This document shows, piece after piece, positions 1 through 8,759 of a DNA stretch of 64,000 nucleotides. The DNA is from Glaciecola sp964418575 (lineage in GTDB: Bacteria; Pseudomonadota; Gammaproteobacteria; Enterobacterales; Alteromonadaceae), in the NCBI GenBank assembly GCA_964418575.1, contig CAYQMI010000003.1:5654-69653 (forward strand), written 5' to 3'. The notes under the pieces are model-generated. The model did not search any database and was not told the origin of the DNA. It saw only the letters and a program-made list of their open reading frames with translations. Each line of letters opens with the position of its first letter. Within the stretch, counting starts at the first letter, position 1. The position numbers were made by a program, and so were the translations under genes.

Positions 1-1015
1 TACTTGGCATTCTCCCTTCGCTTTGAATTTTTAAGCTCAAATCTTGATTTTGTTGGGACACGTAAATTGATAACTTTTTACCGTGTGCATGCTTAATTGT
101 ATTGGTTATGGATTCTTGGATGCATTTCATCAGCGTGTCTGCAATCTCAATGTCGTCGATGCGTAGCGTATCACTAAAATTTAAATCGATATTGAGCGAA
201 GGCACTTGCTCAGCCATGCTTTTAATTGCTGACTGTAAATCGACCTGGCTTTTATCGCGTATATCGCTAACCGCTTCGCGTACATCACTAAGCAGTAGTT
301 TTGCGAGCTGATGACATTGGTCTATATTTTGTTTTACGTCCCCTTCAGCTTTGATGCTCGCTACCTGCAAGTTTATAGTAAGCGCGGTTAAGTGATGGCC
401 TAGCAAATCATGGATATTGCGAGCAATGCGCACTCGCTCGCTTTGTTTACTCGCCTCCCGAAGAAGTGCCTGCGTGCTCACCAATTGCCGATTGCTCTCT
501 TCTGCTTTCTCGCGTGCGAGCCTTTCATTTACGGTCGAGTTAACCATGATGATGGCGAACATGTTGAATGTCCAAAACAACGACGCTGTTAAAAAGACAT
601 ATTCATTTCCCCAGTAATAGGTGTACACGAAGTACAGAGGCAATGACGCAATAGTACCAATAACAAGAGCTCGCTTAACATTCATGAAATAGGGCAAAGC
701 GCCGGAAATTATACCCAGTAGAATGCTATTGAATGATAGTGGAACGGTGAAATAAATGCCGAGTACTATCGCAAAAAGTATGCAGAGCATTGCGACTCGA
801 TATTTCGTATCGTCTATATAATCTCGTTCCCGAATCATCAGCAGCCAAAGCACTATATAAGTCACATACAGACTTGCAGCCAACAAGATATGAGAGCTCG
901 GGAAATCGTTATTGTGCATAACAAAGAGGCTCATACCAGTTACTACCGCCCACGTAACAATGCCTGAGACTTTGTCTAGGGAAAACACATCTTTGATTTT
1001 TGAATAGCTTAGCAT
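1..1015 (-). CDS. NarL-family sensor histidine kinase, C-terminus cut by window edge
   Basis: I translated this by hand from an ATG at 1015 (starts MLSYSKIKDVF); it stays open to the window edge, so the C-terminal end of the ATPase domain is missing. The first half is five or six hydrophobic membrane segments. It is followed by a coiled linker and a HisKA_3 dimerisation/phosphotransfer box reading ERVRIARNIHDLLGHHLTAL, whose histidine in the HDLLGHHL region is the expected phosphosite. The start of the HATPase N-box (QESITNTIKHAHG) is visible near the edge. This architecture is that of DesK/LiaS/NarL-type kinases, which normally pair with a LuxR-type response regulator; the partner would lie outside the window. 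The signal is unknown, and the membrane part suggests an envelope or membrane-state cue. Confidence 0.85.
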   Translation of the reverse strand, partial: MLSYSKIKDVFSLDKVSGIVTWAVVTGMSLFVMHNNDFPSSHILLAASLYVTYIVLWLLMIRERDYIDDTKYRVAMLCILFAIVLGIYFTVPLSFNSILLGIISGALPYFMNVKRALVIGTIASLPLYFVYTYYWGNEYVFLTASLFWTFNMFAIIMVNSTVNERLAREKAEESNRQLVSTQALLREASKQSERVRIARNIHDLLGHHLTALTINLQVASIKAEGDVKQNIDQCHQLAKLLLSDVREAVSDIRDKSQVDLQSAIKSMAEQVPSLNIDLNFSDTLRIDDIEIADTLMKCIQESITNTIKHAHGKKLSIYVSQQNQDLSLKIQSEGRMPS

Positions 1016-1206
1016 CGTAAACCTTATTGTTACCTTAAGCCTCAAGACTAGCAGGTAATAAACTGCGATGAATATAGGTAAAAAGTCACAAATAATAATA
1101 TGACCAATGGCACTTATTCTTCATAGCCTAGGTTTGTAAAGTATTGCTCATAATCAAATAAGGCAGCAAAGTTGCTTTTATCAGTCCTTACCTAACAGGA
1201 GTTATT

Positions 1207-1968
1207 ATGGCACAGCTTCACTCTTTTACTTTCATTCTTCATATTATATTTGGTTCTATCGCGTTGGTACTATTTTGGGTGCCAATATTTACTAAAAAAG
1301 GGCAATTGAATCACCGCAAATTTGGCCAGTATTATAAAAATGCTATGTATGCAGTAGCGCTCACTGGCGTAATTATGGCGATGCTGGTATTAGGTGCACC
1401 ATTAACAATTAAGCATGAGTATGCAAATCATCAACATGCTGGTGAGATTGCAGAGACCTTTCGCTACTTTAGTATGTTTTTGCTGTACTTAGCCCTTTTG
1501 AACTTTACCGCTACTCGTCATGGCATTGAAGTGCTCAGAATAAAAGACGCGAGAAATGCCCTGCGAAGATTCAATTACATCATACCAATCTGGGCGCTAA
1601 CTTTGGGTGGAACAGGAATATTTGCCATGGGTTTATTGCGTGAAAATACCCTATTTATGATCTTCGGTATTTTCGGAAGTATTATCGGCGGACTTATGCT
1701 TAGATATTGCTTGCGTCAAAACGTGCCAAAAAACACTTGGATCCTCGAACATATTGGTAGCATGATCGGTTCAGGGATTGGCGCATACACTGCTTTCCTT
1801 GCATTTGGCGGTCGTACTCTGTTTAGTGAATTAGGACAATGGCAGATGGTGTTTTGGATAGCGCCCGGTGTTATCGGCGCTACAGCGTCCTATTTATTTT
1901 GTAAGCGCTACGAGAAAGTGTTCAAAATCAATGCGCGCGCAGTGAGTACAAATGTAGCAAATAATTAA
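1207..1968 (+). CDS. Multi-pass inner-membrane protein, DUF2306-like
   Basis: A 253-residue protein with about seven hydrophobic segments and short polar loops. Near the N-terminus it has LHIIFGSIALVLFWVPIFTK followed by GQLNHRKFGQYY. A helix ending in a basic 'G..NHRKFG' loop resembles the DUF2306 type of membrane protein, but this is a resemblance by eye only. The start ATG follows the sequence aacaggagttatt, a good ribosome binding site. It stands alone between the divergent histidine kinase and the convergent TerB-like gene. No catalytic motif is recognisable, so the function is unknown. Confidence 0.7.
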   Translation: MAQLHSFTFILHIIFGSIALVLFWVPIFTKKGQLNHRKFGQYYKNAMYAVALTGVIMAMLVLGAPLTIKHEYANHQHAGEIAETFRYFSMFLLYLALLNFTATRHGIEVLRIKDARNALRRFNYIIPIWALTLGGTGIFAMGLLRENTLFMIFGIFGSIIGGLMLRYCLRQNVPKNTWILEHIGSMIGSGIGAYTAFLAFGGRTLFSELGQWQMVFWIAPGVIGATASYLFCKRYEKVFKINARAVSTNVANN

Positions 1969-2001
1969 GAGGTGTATCTTGCGAGTTTTAGCCTGCTTGC
2001 T

Positions 2002-2394
2002 TTACGCAACCAAACCCTTCGCTAAAACTCTATTGGATAAAAGTGAAAGTAGCTCAAGCTCTTCATCGCTTCTCTTTCCGTCGGCGGCGGTTATATCCAT
2101 TGCCACTTCAAATGATTTCGCCGCGTCTATGTTAAGGTCATTACCTAAGGCTTTAAGATATTCGCGGGCGTTTCTTGTAGAAATAGCTTCTCTGGCTTCG
2201 TGAATCGCTTGATTGATAAAACTCGGTAAGACTGTACCGCTGCTCCATTCAAGTGATTGAGCGACACTGTCAAAGTAATCTTGTTCGGTGAGGGTTACTT
2301 TTCCGTCGATTTGATAAAATAAAACCGCCATTCTCACGAGTGCTTCATTAAACCGCTGCTTTTTAGCACGTGCGTACTCAAGTTCGTTTGACAT
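2002..2394 (-). CDS. TerB-like (tellurite-resistance-family fold) cytoplasmic protein
   Basis: A soluble acidic helical protein of about 130 residues. Two repeated signatures identify the TerB/DUF533-like fold: FYQIDGKVTLTEQDYFD near the N-terminus and ITAADGKRSDEELELL near the C-terminus. Each has an Asp-Gly-Lys turn followed by an acidic helix, the residues that bind divalent metal in TerB relatives. An ATG at 2394 is preferred over a GTG three codons upstream; neither has a clear ribosome binding site. It lies 56 bp downstream of the WYL regulator on the same strand and is probably co-transcribed with it. TerB-like domains occur in stress and phage-defence loci as well as in housekeeping roles; the role here is not known. 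Confidence 0.75.
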   Translation of the reverse strand: MSNELEYARAKKQRFNEALVRMAVLFYQIDGKVTLTEQDYFDSVAQSLEWSSGTVLPSFINQAIHEAREAISTRNAREYLKALGNDLNIDAAKSFEVAMDITAADGKRSDEELELLSLLSNRVLAKGLVA

Positions 2395-2450
2395 ATCAAT
2401 CACCGTAAAATATTTGTCAGTGTAAGACCCAATTTACTCGTTCAGGTTCC

Positions 2451-3356
2451 CTAATTTATCCGAAAACCTGGTGCTATTTGGGGATTTTCAATGTGATCAA
2501 GTACTTGCGTGTTTTTTAGGGCAAGTTGGCAGCCCTGATTCAAAATTCTTGCGTCACTGGAGCAGTCTACTTGCCACTGCCTGAGAATATATGCCGCTAA
2601 CGCAGCTCTTACGCGCATCGATTTTTCGCCGTTTTGCATGGCAAAGTCCATTTCGATGGCTCGGGGGTTATCGATACTCGGATGAGGTATGAGCACGAGA
2701 TCTACAAAACTGTTAAATTGCAAATCTGCTTTTGCTAATTCATGGCTTTCGCTACTTGCACCGAGTTCGGTAACTTCAGTAAAGCGCGTGCAAACAAAAT
2801 CTCTAAAGGATTTTGTTTTGCCATCAAAGCCTCTAACATGCCACCGATGGCCGTTGTTGATCATAGCGTGGGGCACTAAGCGGCGCTGGCGTTCGCCAGA
2901 ACTTACTGAAACATATTTGGCGATGCAAGCCTGTTGATTGTGAATGGCGCGCATCAGCGTAGCAATAATTTCTACGTCTGGGTGAATGAGTTGTATAGCT
3001 TCAAAGCAATGGGTGGATGGCAGGGAGTCGCTAATTATCCCATCGCTAAAACCTTTGCTTACAGATTGTAAAATTGCATCTGCGGTAAATGCGAATAGCG
3101 GTTTAAAATCGCTTGTTCGATAATATTGCTTGGTTGAATGATCCAAAGCTAAATTATGTTCTGCAATTTCTCTGTATGCTGCAAAGTCACGAGTGCTGGC
3201 CGCAAGCCCCGTTTTGAAACGAGAAATAATATCGCCACGAGAAATTTTGCCAAAAAATTGCAGGTTAAAATCGATAAACGCCAATCGCTCTCTTTGCGAA
3301 AGTGACAGTTTATTCAAGTGTTGTTCGATTAGGTCATGAGTGGCCGACAGGGTCAT
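2451..3356 (-). CDS. WYL-domain transcriptional regulator, BrxR/CapW-like
   Basis: A 301-residue protein with an N-terminal winged helix-turn-helix (about residues 18-95). The text RLAFIDFNLQFFGKISRGDI followed by EHNLALDHSTKQYYRTSDF matches the characteristic start of BrxR/CapW-type regulators. A WYL ligand-sensing domain follows at about residues 125-205, with RRLVPHAMINNGHRWHVRGF and the R..F..R element around FRDFVCTRF, and then a C-terminal extension ending PQIAPGFRIN. BrxR/CapW proteins repress BREX, CBASS and other defence operons and are thought to sense nucleic-acid or nucleotide signals. Here the only co-directional gene downstream is the TerB-like gene; no defence effector is visible. 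The start has a ggtgag sequence just upstream. Confidence 0.85.
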   Translation of the reverse strand: MTLSATHDLIEQHLNKLSLSQRERLAFIDFNLQFFGKISRGDIISRFKTGLAASTRDFAAYREIAEHNLALDHSTKQYYRTSDFKPLFAFTADAILQSVSKGFSDGIISDSLPSTHCFEAIQLIHPDVEIIATLMRAIHNQQACIAKYVSVSSGERQRRLVPHAMINNGHRWHVRGFDGKTKSFRDFVCTRFTEVTELGASSESHELAKADLQFNSFVDLVLIPHPSIDNPRAIEMDFAMQNGEKSMRVRAALAAYILRQWQVDCSSDARILNQGCQLALKNTQVLDHIENPQIAPGFRIN

Positions 3357-3465
3357 TACTCACCATTTATGCTACTGTTGATTTGTACAGAGTGTACTGG
3401 ATGTATAATCAGTGTGCAATCATTTTGATTACTATAGTGCTGCAGGTCTAATAATAAGGCTTGAG

Positions 3466-4368
3466 CTAATACACGCCAGCGGCTTTGAATAGCTGAATAT
3501 GCACCTCCACAAGTGCAGCAATATCGCGCTGATAGCCACCTCCAATAACGGCTGCAACCGGAAGTTTCCGATTTGCGCAGGTGTCAAATACAAACTTATC
3601 GCGTTTAAAAATCCCTTCTGTGGATATTTGCAGATGACCTAAGTCATCATTTTCATGGATGTCAACGCCCGCATCGTAAATCACCGCATCAGGTTGAGCG
3701 TAATTGAGTGCCATTTCGAGGGCCTGTTCCACGGTTGAGAGGTAATCAGCATCTTCGGTGCCTTTCTCAATAGGAAAATCTAAATCTGAGATTTGTTTGC
3801 GATGCGGAAAGTTCTTTTCACCGTGCAAAGACACCGTGTAAACCGCTGGATTATTTGCAGCTAACTTTGCAGTACCATCGCCCTGATGTACGTCGCAATC
3901 AAAAATGAGTACTTTATCTATGTTTGCATTTTCGAGCATTTTGAGCGCCGCAAGATATAAGTCGTTGACCATACAAAAACCCGAGCCGTAATTGGCAAAC
4001 GCGTGATGATAGCCTCCGGTCAAATTTAATGCTCGACCATGCTCGAGTGCTAATTCGGCAGTGAGAACTGTCCCAGCGGCTGCGGTAAAAGTCCTTTTTA
4101 CTAATTGCTCAGACCAAGGAAAACCAATACGCCGCATCGCTTTAGGGTCCAAATTACCTGATTGAAGTTCTTGTATGTAGCTTGGGTCATATACCTGTTG
4201 CAGCATCTCAAGTGAAAGCGCTTGTGGTTGATAAAAATTCGACTCACTCACTCCCAGGTCAAGCAGTCTATCTTTAATGCCCTGGTATTTTTGAATGGGA
4301 AAACGATGGCGGATGGGCAATTCCAACTGGCTATATATGGGGTGAAAGACAAGCGGAATATTTTGCAT
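3466..4368 (-). CDS. Histone deacetylase superfamily protein (AcuC/HDAC-like zinc deacetylase)
   Basis: A 300-residue single-domain enzyme of the arginase/deacetylase fold. The paired catalytic histidines are H121-H122 (GGYHHAF). The zinc ligands are D159 and H161 (FDCDVHQGDGT) and D236 (DAGVDIHENDDLG), and the transition-state tyrosine is Y279 (IGGGYQRD). All key residues are present, so it should be an active zinc-dependent deacylase. Bacterial members act on acetyl-lysine, acetylpolyamines or acetylated small molecules; the substrate cannot be read from sequence. It is transcribed divergently from the polysaccharide export operon across a 260-bp spacer. No strong ribosome binding site precedes the ATG. 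Confidence 0.9.
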   Translation of the reverse strand: MQNIPLVFHPIYSQLELPIRHRFPIQKYQGIKDRLLDLGVSESNFYQPQALSLEMLQQVYDPSYIQELQSGNLDPKAMRRIGFPWSEQLVKRTFTAAAGTVLTAELALEHGRALNLTGGYHHAFANYGSGFCMVNDLYLAALKMLENANIDKVLIFDCDVHQGDGTAKLAANNPAVYTVSLHGEKNFPHRKQISDLDFPIEKGTEDADYLSTVEQALEMALNYAQPDAVIYDAGVDIHENDDLGHLQISTEGIFKRDKFVFDTCANRKLPVAAVIGGGYQRDIAALVEVHIQLFKAAGVY

Positions 4369-4514
4369 AATGAGGTTTTTATCAATTTCTTATGCAGTAA
4401 CTACTGGATTCAGGCATTTGTGGATTAATAGTTAGGCCTTGAACAAGTTTGTAAAAGTCACGTATATATTTAAAAAGACTAATAATTAACTGTTTATTAG
4501 TAACAAATTGCTCA

Positions 4515-4544
4515 TTGTTTAATCTAAAGTATCTGAGGTATAAT
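4515..4544 (+). promoter_or_regulatory. Probable sigma-70 promoter of the polysaccharide export operon
   Basis: A perfect -10 hexamer TATAAT (4539-4544) stands 18 bp downstream of a TTGTTT -35-like hexamer (4515-4520), about 85 bp upstream of the first gene of the export operon. It is seen by eye; the 5'-UTR would be about 75 nt. Confidence 0.5.
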
Positions 4545-4628
4545 AAGTGGTAAGACGTCTAGCGGTGTTTAGAGTAATTATACTCAGCGATGTAGTCTCG
4601 GCGACAGTAAAATATTGAAAGGAAGAAT

Positions 4629-5840
4629 ATGAAGTTATTTCATGGCATATGTATTGCGGGATTTTTATTATCGTCGGTCATCGTGAAGGCTCAACAATTT
4701 GACGAGGCCGCCAATTTTCCAATCGGGAGTTTTGACGTTACTCCAACAGTTGACTTAGGTTTACGCTATGACGACAACATCACCCGCGCCAATGTAGACG
4801 AAATTAGCAGCTGGTCACGAATTATTTCTCCGCATATTGTGATTGAAAATAGCCAAGGCGCAAGTCAGTTTACTTTTGCCTATCGACTCAGAAACGAAGA
4901 ATATTTTAGCAGTCCAGAAGACGACTACACAGACCATTTCTTGCTTGTACAAGCCGACATGGAGTTTAATTCGCGCAATCGCTTGGTTGCAACTGTAAAC
5001 TTCGAAGACGGACACGATGCTCGAGGTAGTAACTTCTCTATTGGTCAAGGCGCTGATTTAACCGAGCCTGATACTTATAAGCAATCGGAAATCGATTTAC
5101 TTTATTCTTACGGTGCTTTCAACGCTCAGGGCCGGTTAGAAGTCAATTTCGACATTCGCGACCTAGATTACGACATTGATACCCCTTTGTATCGAGCGCG
5201 GGATAGAGATCTAACTAGTCTAGGTGGCACTTTCTTTTACCGAATAGGTGTGGTTACTGATGCGGTGTTTGAGGCGCGATACACCTCAATTGATTATCAA
5301 TTTGCACTAGACCCGTTGAGCACACTTGATAGTGATGAGATATCTTATTTAGTGGGTGTAGAGTGGCGTGCGACAGCGCAGACTTCAGGCGGCATTAAGT
5401 TTGGGTATCAAGAAAAGGACTTTGAGTCTCGTTTACGAGAGGACTTTCAGGGCTTTGATTGGGAGATAGGCGTAAAGTGGGAGCCCTTGGATTACTCTAG
5501 CTTTGAGTTTTTGACAAGTTCAGGAACCAACGAAACCAATGGTGAGGGTAACTTCATTAAAGACAACTCGTATTCTTTGAAGTGGAACCATGATTGGTTA
5601 GAAAGAATGCGTTCTGTTGTGCATTTCAGCGTGAATAACGATACTTACGAAGGATTGAGGGGACAAGGCTTTGATACTCGTAAAGACGACAACAGACGTT
5701 TAAGAGCATCAATGTATTACCAATTCAGGCGCTGGCTTAACTTCGAGCTTAGTTACATTTACGAAGAGCGTGACAGTAACCGAGATATCATCGATTTTGA
5801 TCGTAATCAGTTCATTTTTAATGCATTGGTTACCTTATAA
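4629..5840 (+). CDS. Outer-membrane beta-barrel of exopolysaccharide export, VpsM-like
   Basis: 403 residues with a signal peptide (about 1-21, cleaving after VKA). They are followed by alternating hydrophobic/polar strands ending in an aromatic-rich stretch and the terminal NALVTL typical of outer-membrane barrels. Near the N-terminus it has VTPTVDLGLRYDDNITR, the opening strand of the VpsM/EpsL-type barrels that sit at the head of Wza/Wzc export operons. It is probably the outer-membrane pore or partner for the secreted polysaccharide. The ATG has an excellent aaaggaag ribosome binding site and a sigma-70-like promoter lies upstream. It is the first gene of a five-gene co-directional set. 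Confidence 0.8.
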   Translation: MKLFHGICIAGFLLSSVIVKAQQFDEAANFPIGSFDVTPTVDLGLRYDDNITRANVDEISSWSRIISPHIVIENSQGASQFTFAYRLRNEEYFSSPEDDYTDHFLLVQADMEFNSRNRLVATVNFEDGHDARGSNFSIGQGADLTEPDTYKQSEIDLLYSYGAFNAQGRLEVNFDIRDLDYDIDTPLYRARDRDLTSLGGTFFYRIGVVTDAVFEARYTSIDYQFALDPLSTLDSDEISYLVGVEWRATAQTSGGIKFGYQEKDFESRLREDFQGFDWEIGVKWEPLDYSSFEFLTSSGTNETNGEGNFIKDNSYSLKWNHDWLERMRSVVHFSVNNDTYEGLRGQGFDTRKDDNRRLRASMYYQFRRWLNFELSYIYEERDSNRDIIDFDRNQFIFNALVTL

Positions 5841-5907
5841 CCATTAACTCAGCGTTTTGTAAGCGAGACATCACTGTATGCTTACATGGGTTAATTAAGG
5901 CGGCCAA

Positions 5908-6492
5908 ATGTTAAGGTCTAGGATGTTGAATACATATTTTAAAAGCCTGCGAATCAAGCAGGCGTTTCTTCTTATAGCATTGGCGTTTCTATCGCCAATG
6001 CTTTGTGCACAAATATCTAATCAAAGCATTAAGAGTCAGTATGCCTTAGGCAGCGGCGACGTCATAAAAATTAGCGTTTTTGGTCAAGAAGACCTGTCTT
6101 TAGAGACACGTTTATCAAATACAGGCGTCATTCGTTATCCTTTTCTTGGAGACATTCGACTCGTTGGAAAAACCATGAATGAAGTTGAACTCCTGATTGA
6201 CAAAGGCCTGCGGGGCGACTATTTGATTGACCCATCGGTCTCAGTCACGGTGGTAGAGTATCGCCCTTTCTTCATTGATGGCGAAGTATCAAAGCCAGGA
6301 GGATATCCTTATCAACCGGGTTTGACGGTGGCAAAGGCTGCAGCAGTTGCCGGTGGCTATACTGAGAGAGCTTCAAAAAGCACGGTAACTATATTACGCA
6401 GTGTGACGGGAGAAGAAGTATCTATTGAGGCTGCGCCGCAAGAAATTGTGATGCCGGGCGATATCATCACTGTACCTCAACGATTCTTTTAG
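5908..6492 (+). CDS. Wza-type polysaccharide export protein, VpsN-like
   Basis: A short (194 aa) outer-membrane export protein. An uncleaved or signal segment occupies about residues 16-35 and ends MLCAQ; the cysteine could be lipidated, but the context is not a strong lipobox. A poly_export domain follows (YALGSGDVIKISVFGQEDL, RYPFLGDIRLVGKTMNEVE), then one SLBB domain (FFIDGEVSKPGGYPYQPGLT, AAAVAGGYTERASKS). Full-length E. coli Wza is about 380 residues; this minimal form with a single SLBB is common beside Wzc in VpsN/GumB-like systems. It should form the periplasmic/outer-membrane channel. It lies 67 bp downstream of the barrel gene and 17 bp upstream of the autokinase. Confidence 0.9.
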   Translation: MLRSRMLNTYFKSLRIKQAFLLIALAFLSPMLCAQISNQSIKSQYALGSGDVIKISVFGQEDLSLETRLSNTGVIRYPFLGDIRLVGKTMNEVELLIDKGLRGDYLIDPSVSVTVVEYRPFFIDGEVSKPGGYPYQPGLTVAKAAAVAGGYTERASKSTVTILRSVTGEEVSIEAAPQEIVMPGDIITVPQRFF

Positions 6493-6509
6493 GTGGATAC
6501 TTTTAATTC

Positions 6510-8759
6510 ATGACAAACACCCAGCAAGGCAACGTAGACACAAAGTCTGATGAAATAGAATTCATCGACTTAAGTCACTATTTTCGAGTAATTAAGCGCT
6601 CAATGTGGAGAATTTTGGGCTTAGCTTTTGCGCTTACCACTTTAGTTGCTCTCATTACCCTGACGCTTACACCACAATATTCAGCAAAAGTATCGCTTCT
6701 TATCGCTGCTGAACAAACCAACGTTGTCTCAATCAGCGAAGTCTATGGGCTCGATTCAAATCGACGTGGGTATTTTGAAACGCAATACGAGATTCTGCGC
6801 TCAAGGCAGATTGCGGCGCGCGTCGTTGATAGGCTTAATTTGCAAGAAAATGAGTTTTTTAACATTGAAGCCAATAAAGAGGAAGAGGGCGATAGCACTA
6901 GTCTAATGGACGACGCAAAATCCGCTATCAAATCAATGTTGCCCTTCCTACCTCAAGAAGAAGTGGTGGAAGTAACACCAGAGGATAAAGCCCAAAGAAA
7001 GCGAGATTATGCCATTAATCTGCTAATGGATAGAACGCAAATTCTGCCGATGTATCATACTCAGGTCGTTGAAATTGTTGTGCAAACGCCAGATCCTGAA
7101 TTAAGTGCCGAGCTTGCCAATAATGTGGCGGATGTGTATATCGAAAACTATCTTGTTGCCAAACTGGAAATGACTGAAAAGGCAACGAAGTGGCTCAATG
7201 AAAGCTTACAAGGGCTTAGAGCAAACTTAGATGAGTCTGAAAAAAAGCTTGCTGAATTTGATGAATCAAAGCAGCTGGTCAATATTGACGGCGTAGTTAG
7301 TCTTGCATCAGATGAGCTTCAGCAGCTAAGCGACCAGTTGATTGAGGCTCAAGTCGCTCTAAAGCGTAATCAAGCGATTTTTGAGCAAGTTAATCGTCAG
7401 GGTGTATCGGTAAGCGAGTTATCGAGTGTGCCTGAGGTACTTAATCATCCATCTATTCAATCAATAAAGCGTGAAGAAGTGCTTGCCGAGAGTAAGGTCT
7501 CAGAATTGCGTGAGGTCTATGGACCTAAGCACCCAGTGATGATTGCAGCAAATGCCGAACTTAACTCCATTAAGTCGAGTTTAGGACAACAAATTAGTCG
7601 TTTGGTGTCGGGCATCACTAGCGAGTATCGTTCTACCCAAGCAAAGGTTGAAGCCCTACAGAACGATATTACGAGAGCTAGAGCTGAGTTCAGAGCTTTA
7701 TCGAGCCTAGAAAATCAGCGCAGAGCGATGCAGCGTGATCTCGACATTAATCAACAGCTCTATGATTCTTTCTTCACGCGATTGAAAGAGACAGATCAAC
7801 TAGGTGGCTTTGAATCGGTTCATGCGCGCATCCTTGATGAGGCTAAGCCCCCCTTATATGCCTCTGCACCGCAAAAGCGGCTCATTGTTATTATCGCGTT
7901 TATTTTAAGTCTAGGTTTAGGGGTTACTCTTGCGCTCGTGCTTGAGGCAATAAATAGCGGCATTCGCTCTTCAGAAGACGTTGAGCGCAAGCTTTCACAG
8001 CGTATGTTAGGCATCATTCCATTGCAAGCACGCCGCAAGAAAGACGATTTATCGCTAAGACATTACTTTGAACCAAGCCAGCATGTTTTCAGCGAATCAG
8101 TAAGAACACTTCGCACTGGCTTGCAACTGCTCAATCTCGACAGGCTATCGCAAACTATTTTAGTGACCTCTAGCGTGCCAGAGGAGGGCAAAAGCACAGT
8201 ATCGATAAACCTTGCATTCGCACTTGGGCAGTTAGAGAAAGTATTGCTGATTGACACGGATTTACGCCGACCGTCTATAGCGAAACAATTTTCTCTGCCT
8301 GGTTTTCAACCTGGCTTATCGAATGTGGTCTCAGGCAGTCACACTATCGATGAATGTATCGTTACCGACGAAGAGTCTGGTATCGACATACTGTGCGCGG
8401 GAACCTTACCACCCAACCCACAAGAGCTACTTGCGTCATCTAAATTTAGCGAGCTTATCAAAGCGCTACGAGAAAACTATACGCATATTGTAATTGATAG
8501 CGCGCCTACTCTTGCGGTGAGTGATGCAGTTTTAGTGTCTAAACACAGTGATTCACTGGTTTACGTAGTGCGTGCTGACCATACCAGCGATAAAGTGATT
8601 AGAAATGGTTTGAGTCGATATAGTGAAATAGGGCAGCGCATCGACGGCGTTGTGCTCAATCAAGTCGACCTTAAAAAAGCAAAGAAAGCCGAAAGCTACT
8701 CTGGATATTATGATCAGTATGGCTACAACAGTTATCAAGCAAGTGAAGAAAAGTCTTGA
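6510..8759 (+). CDS. Polysaccharide co-polymerase and tyrosine autokinase, Wzc/VpsO-like
   Basis: 749 residues. A Wzz domain with a first membrane helix (about 33-53) is followed by a long coiled-coil periplasmic region (about 220-440) with a GNVR-like end. A second helix (about 457-478) is followed by a cytoplasmic BY-kinase. Walker A is SSVPEEGKSTVS (554-565), Walker A' is LLIDTDLRRPS (579-589), and the downstream box is VIDSAPT. The C-terminus carries a tyrosine cluster (ESYSGYYDQYGYNSYQ), the usual autophosphorylation tail. It controls chain length and assembly of the export complex together with the Wza-like protein. Its last codons overlap the start of the PHP phosphatase by 4 bp, so the kinase and its likely phosphatase are translationally coupled. 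Confidence 0.93.
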   Translation: MTNTQQGNVDTKSDEIEFIDLSHYFRVIKRSMWRILGLAFALTTLVALITLTLTPQYSAKVSLLIAAEQTNVVSISEVYGLDSNRRGYFETQYEILRSRQIAARVVDRLNLQENEFFNIEANKEEEGDSTSLMDDAKSAIKSMLPFLPQEEVVEVTPEDKAQRKRDYAINLLMDRTQILPMYHTQVVEIVVQTPDPELSAELANNVADVYIENYLVAKLEMTEKATKWLNESLQGLRANLDESEKKLAEFDESKQLVNIDGVVSLASDELQQLSDQLIEAQVALKRNQAIFEQVNRQGVSVSELSSVPEVLNHPSIQSIKREEVLAESKVSELREVYGPKHPVMIAANAELNSIKSSLGQQISRLVSGITSEYRSTQAKVEALQNDITRARAEFRALSSLENQRRAMQRDLDINQQLYDSFFTRLKETDQLGGFESVHARILDEAKPPLYASAPQKRLIVIIAFILSLGLGVTLALVLEAINSGIRSSEDVERKLSQRMLGIIPLQARRKKDDLSLRHYFEPSQHVFSESVRTLRTGLQLLNLDRLSQTILVTSSVPEEGKSTVSINLAFALGQLEKVLLIDTDLRRPSIAKQFSLPGFQPGLSNVVSGSHTIDECIVTDEESGIDILCAGTLPPNPQELLASSKFSELIKALRENYTHIVIDSAPTLAVSDAVLVSKHSDSLVYVVRADHTSDKVIRNGLSRYSEIGQRIDGVVLNQVDLKKAKKAESYSGYYDQYGYNSYQASEEKS

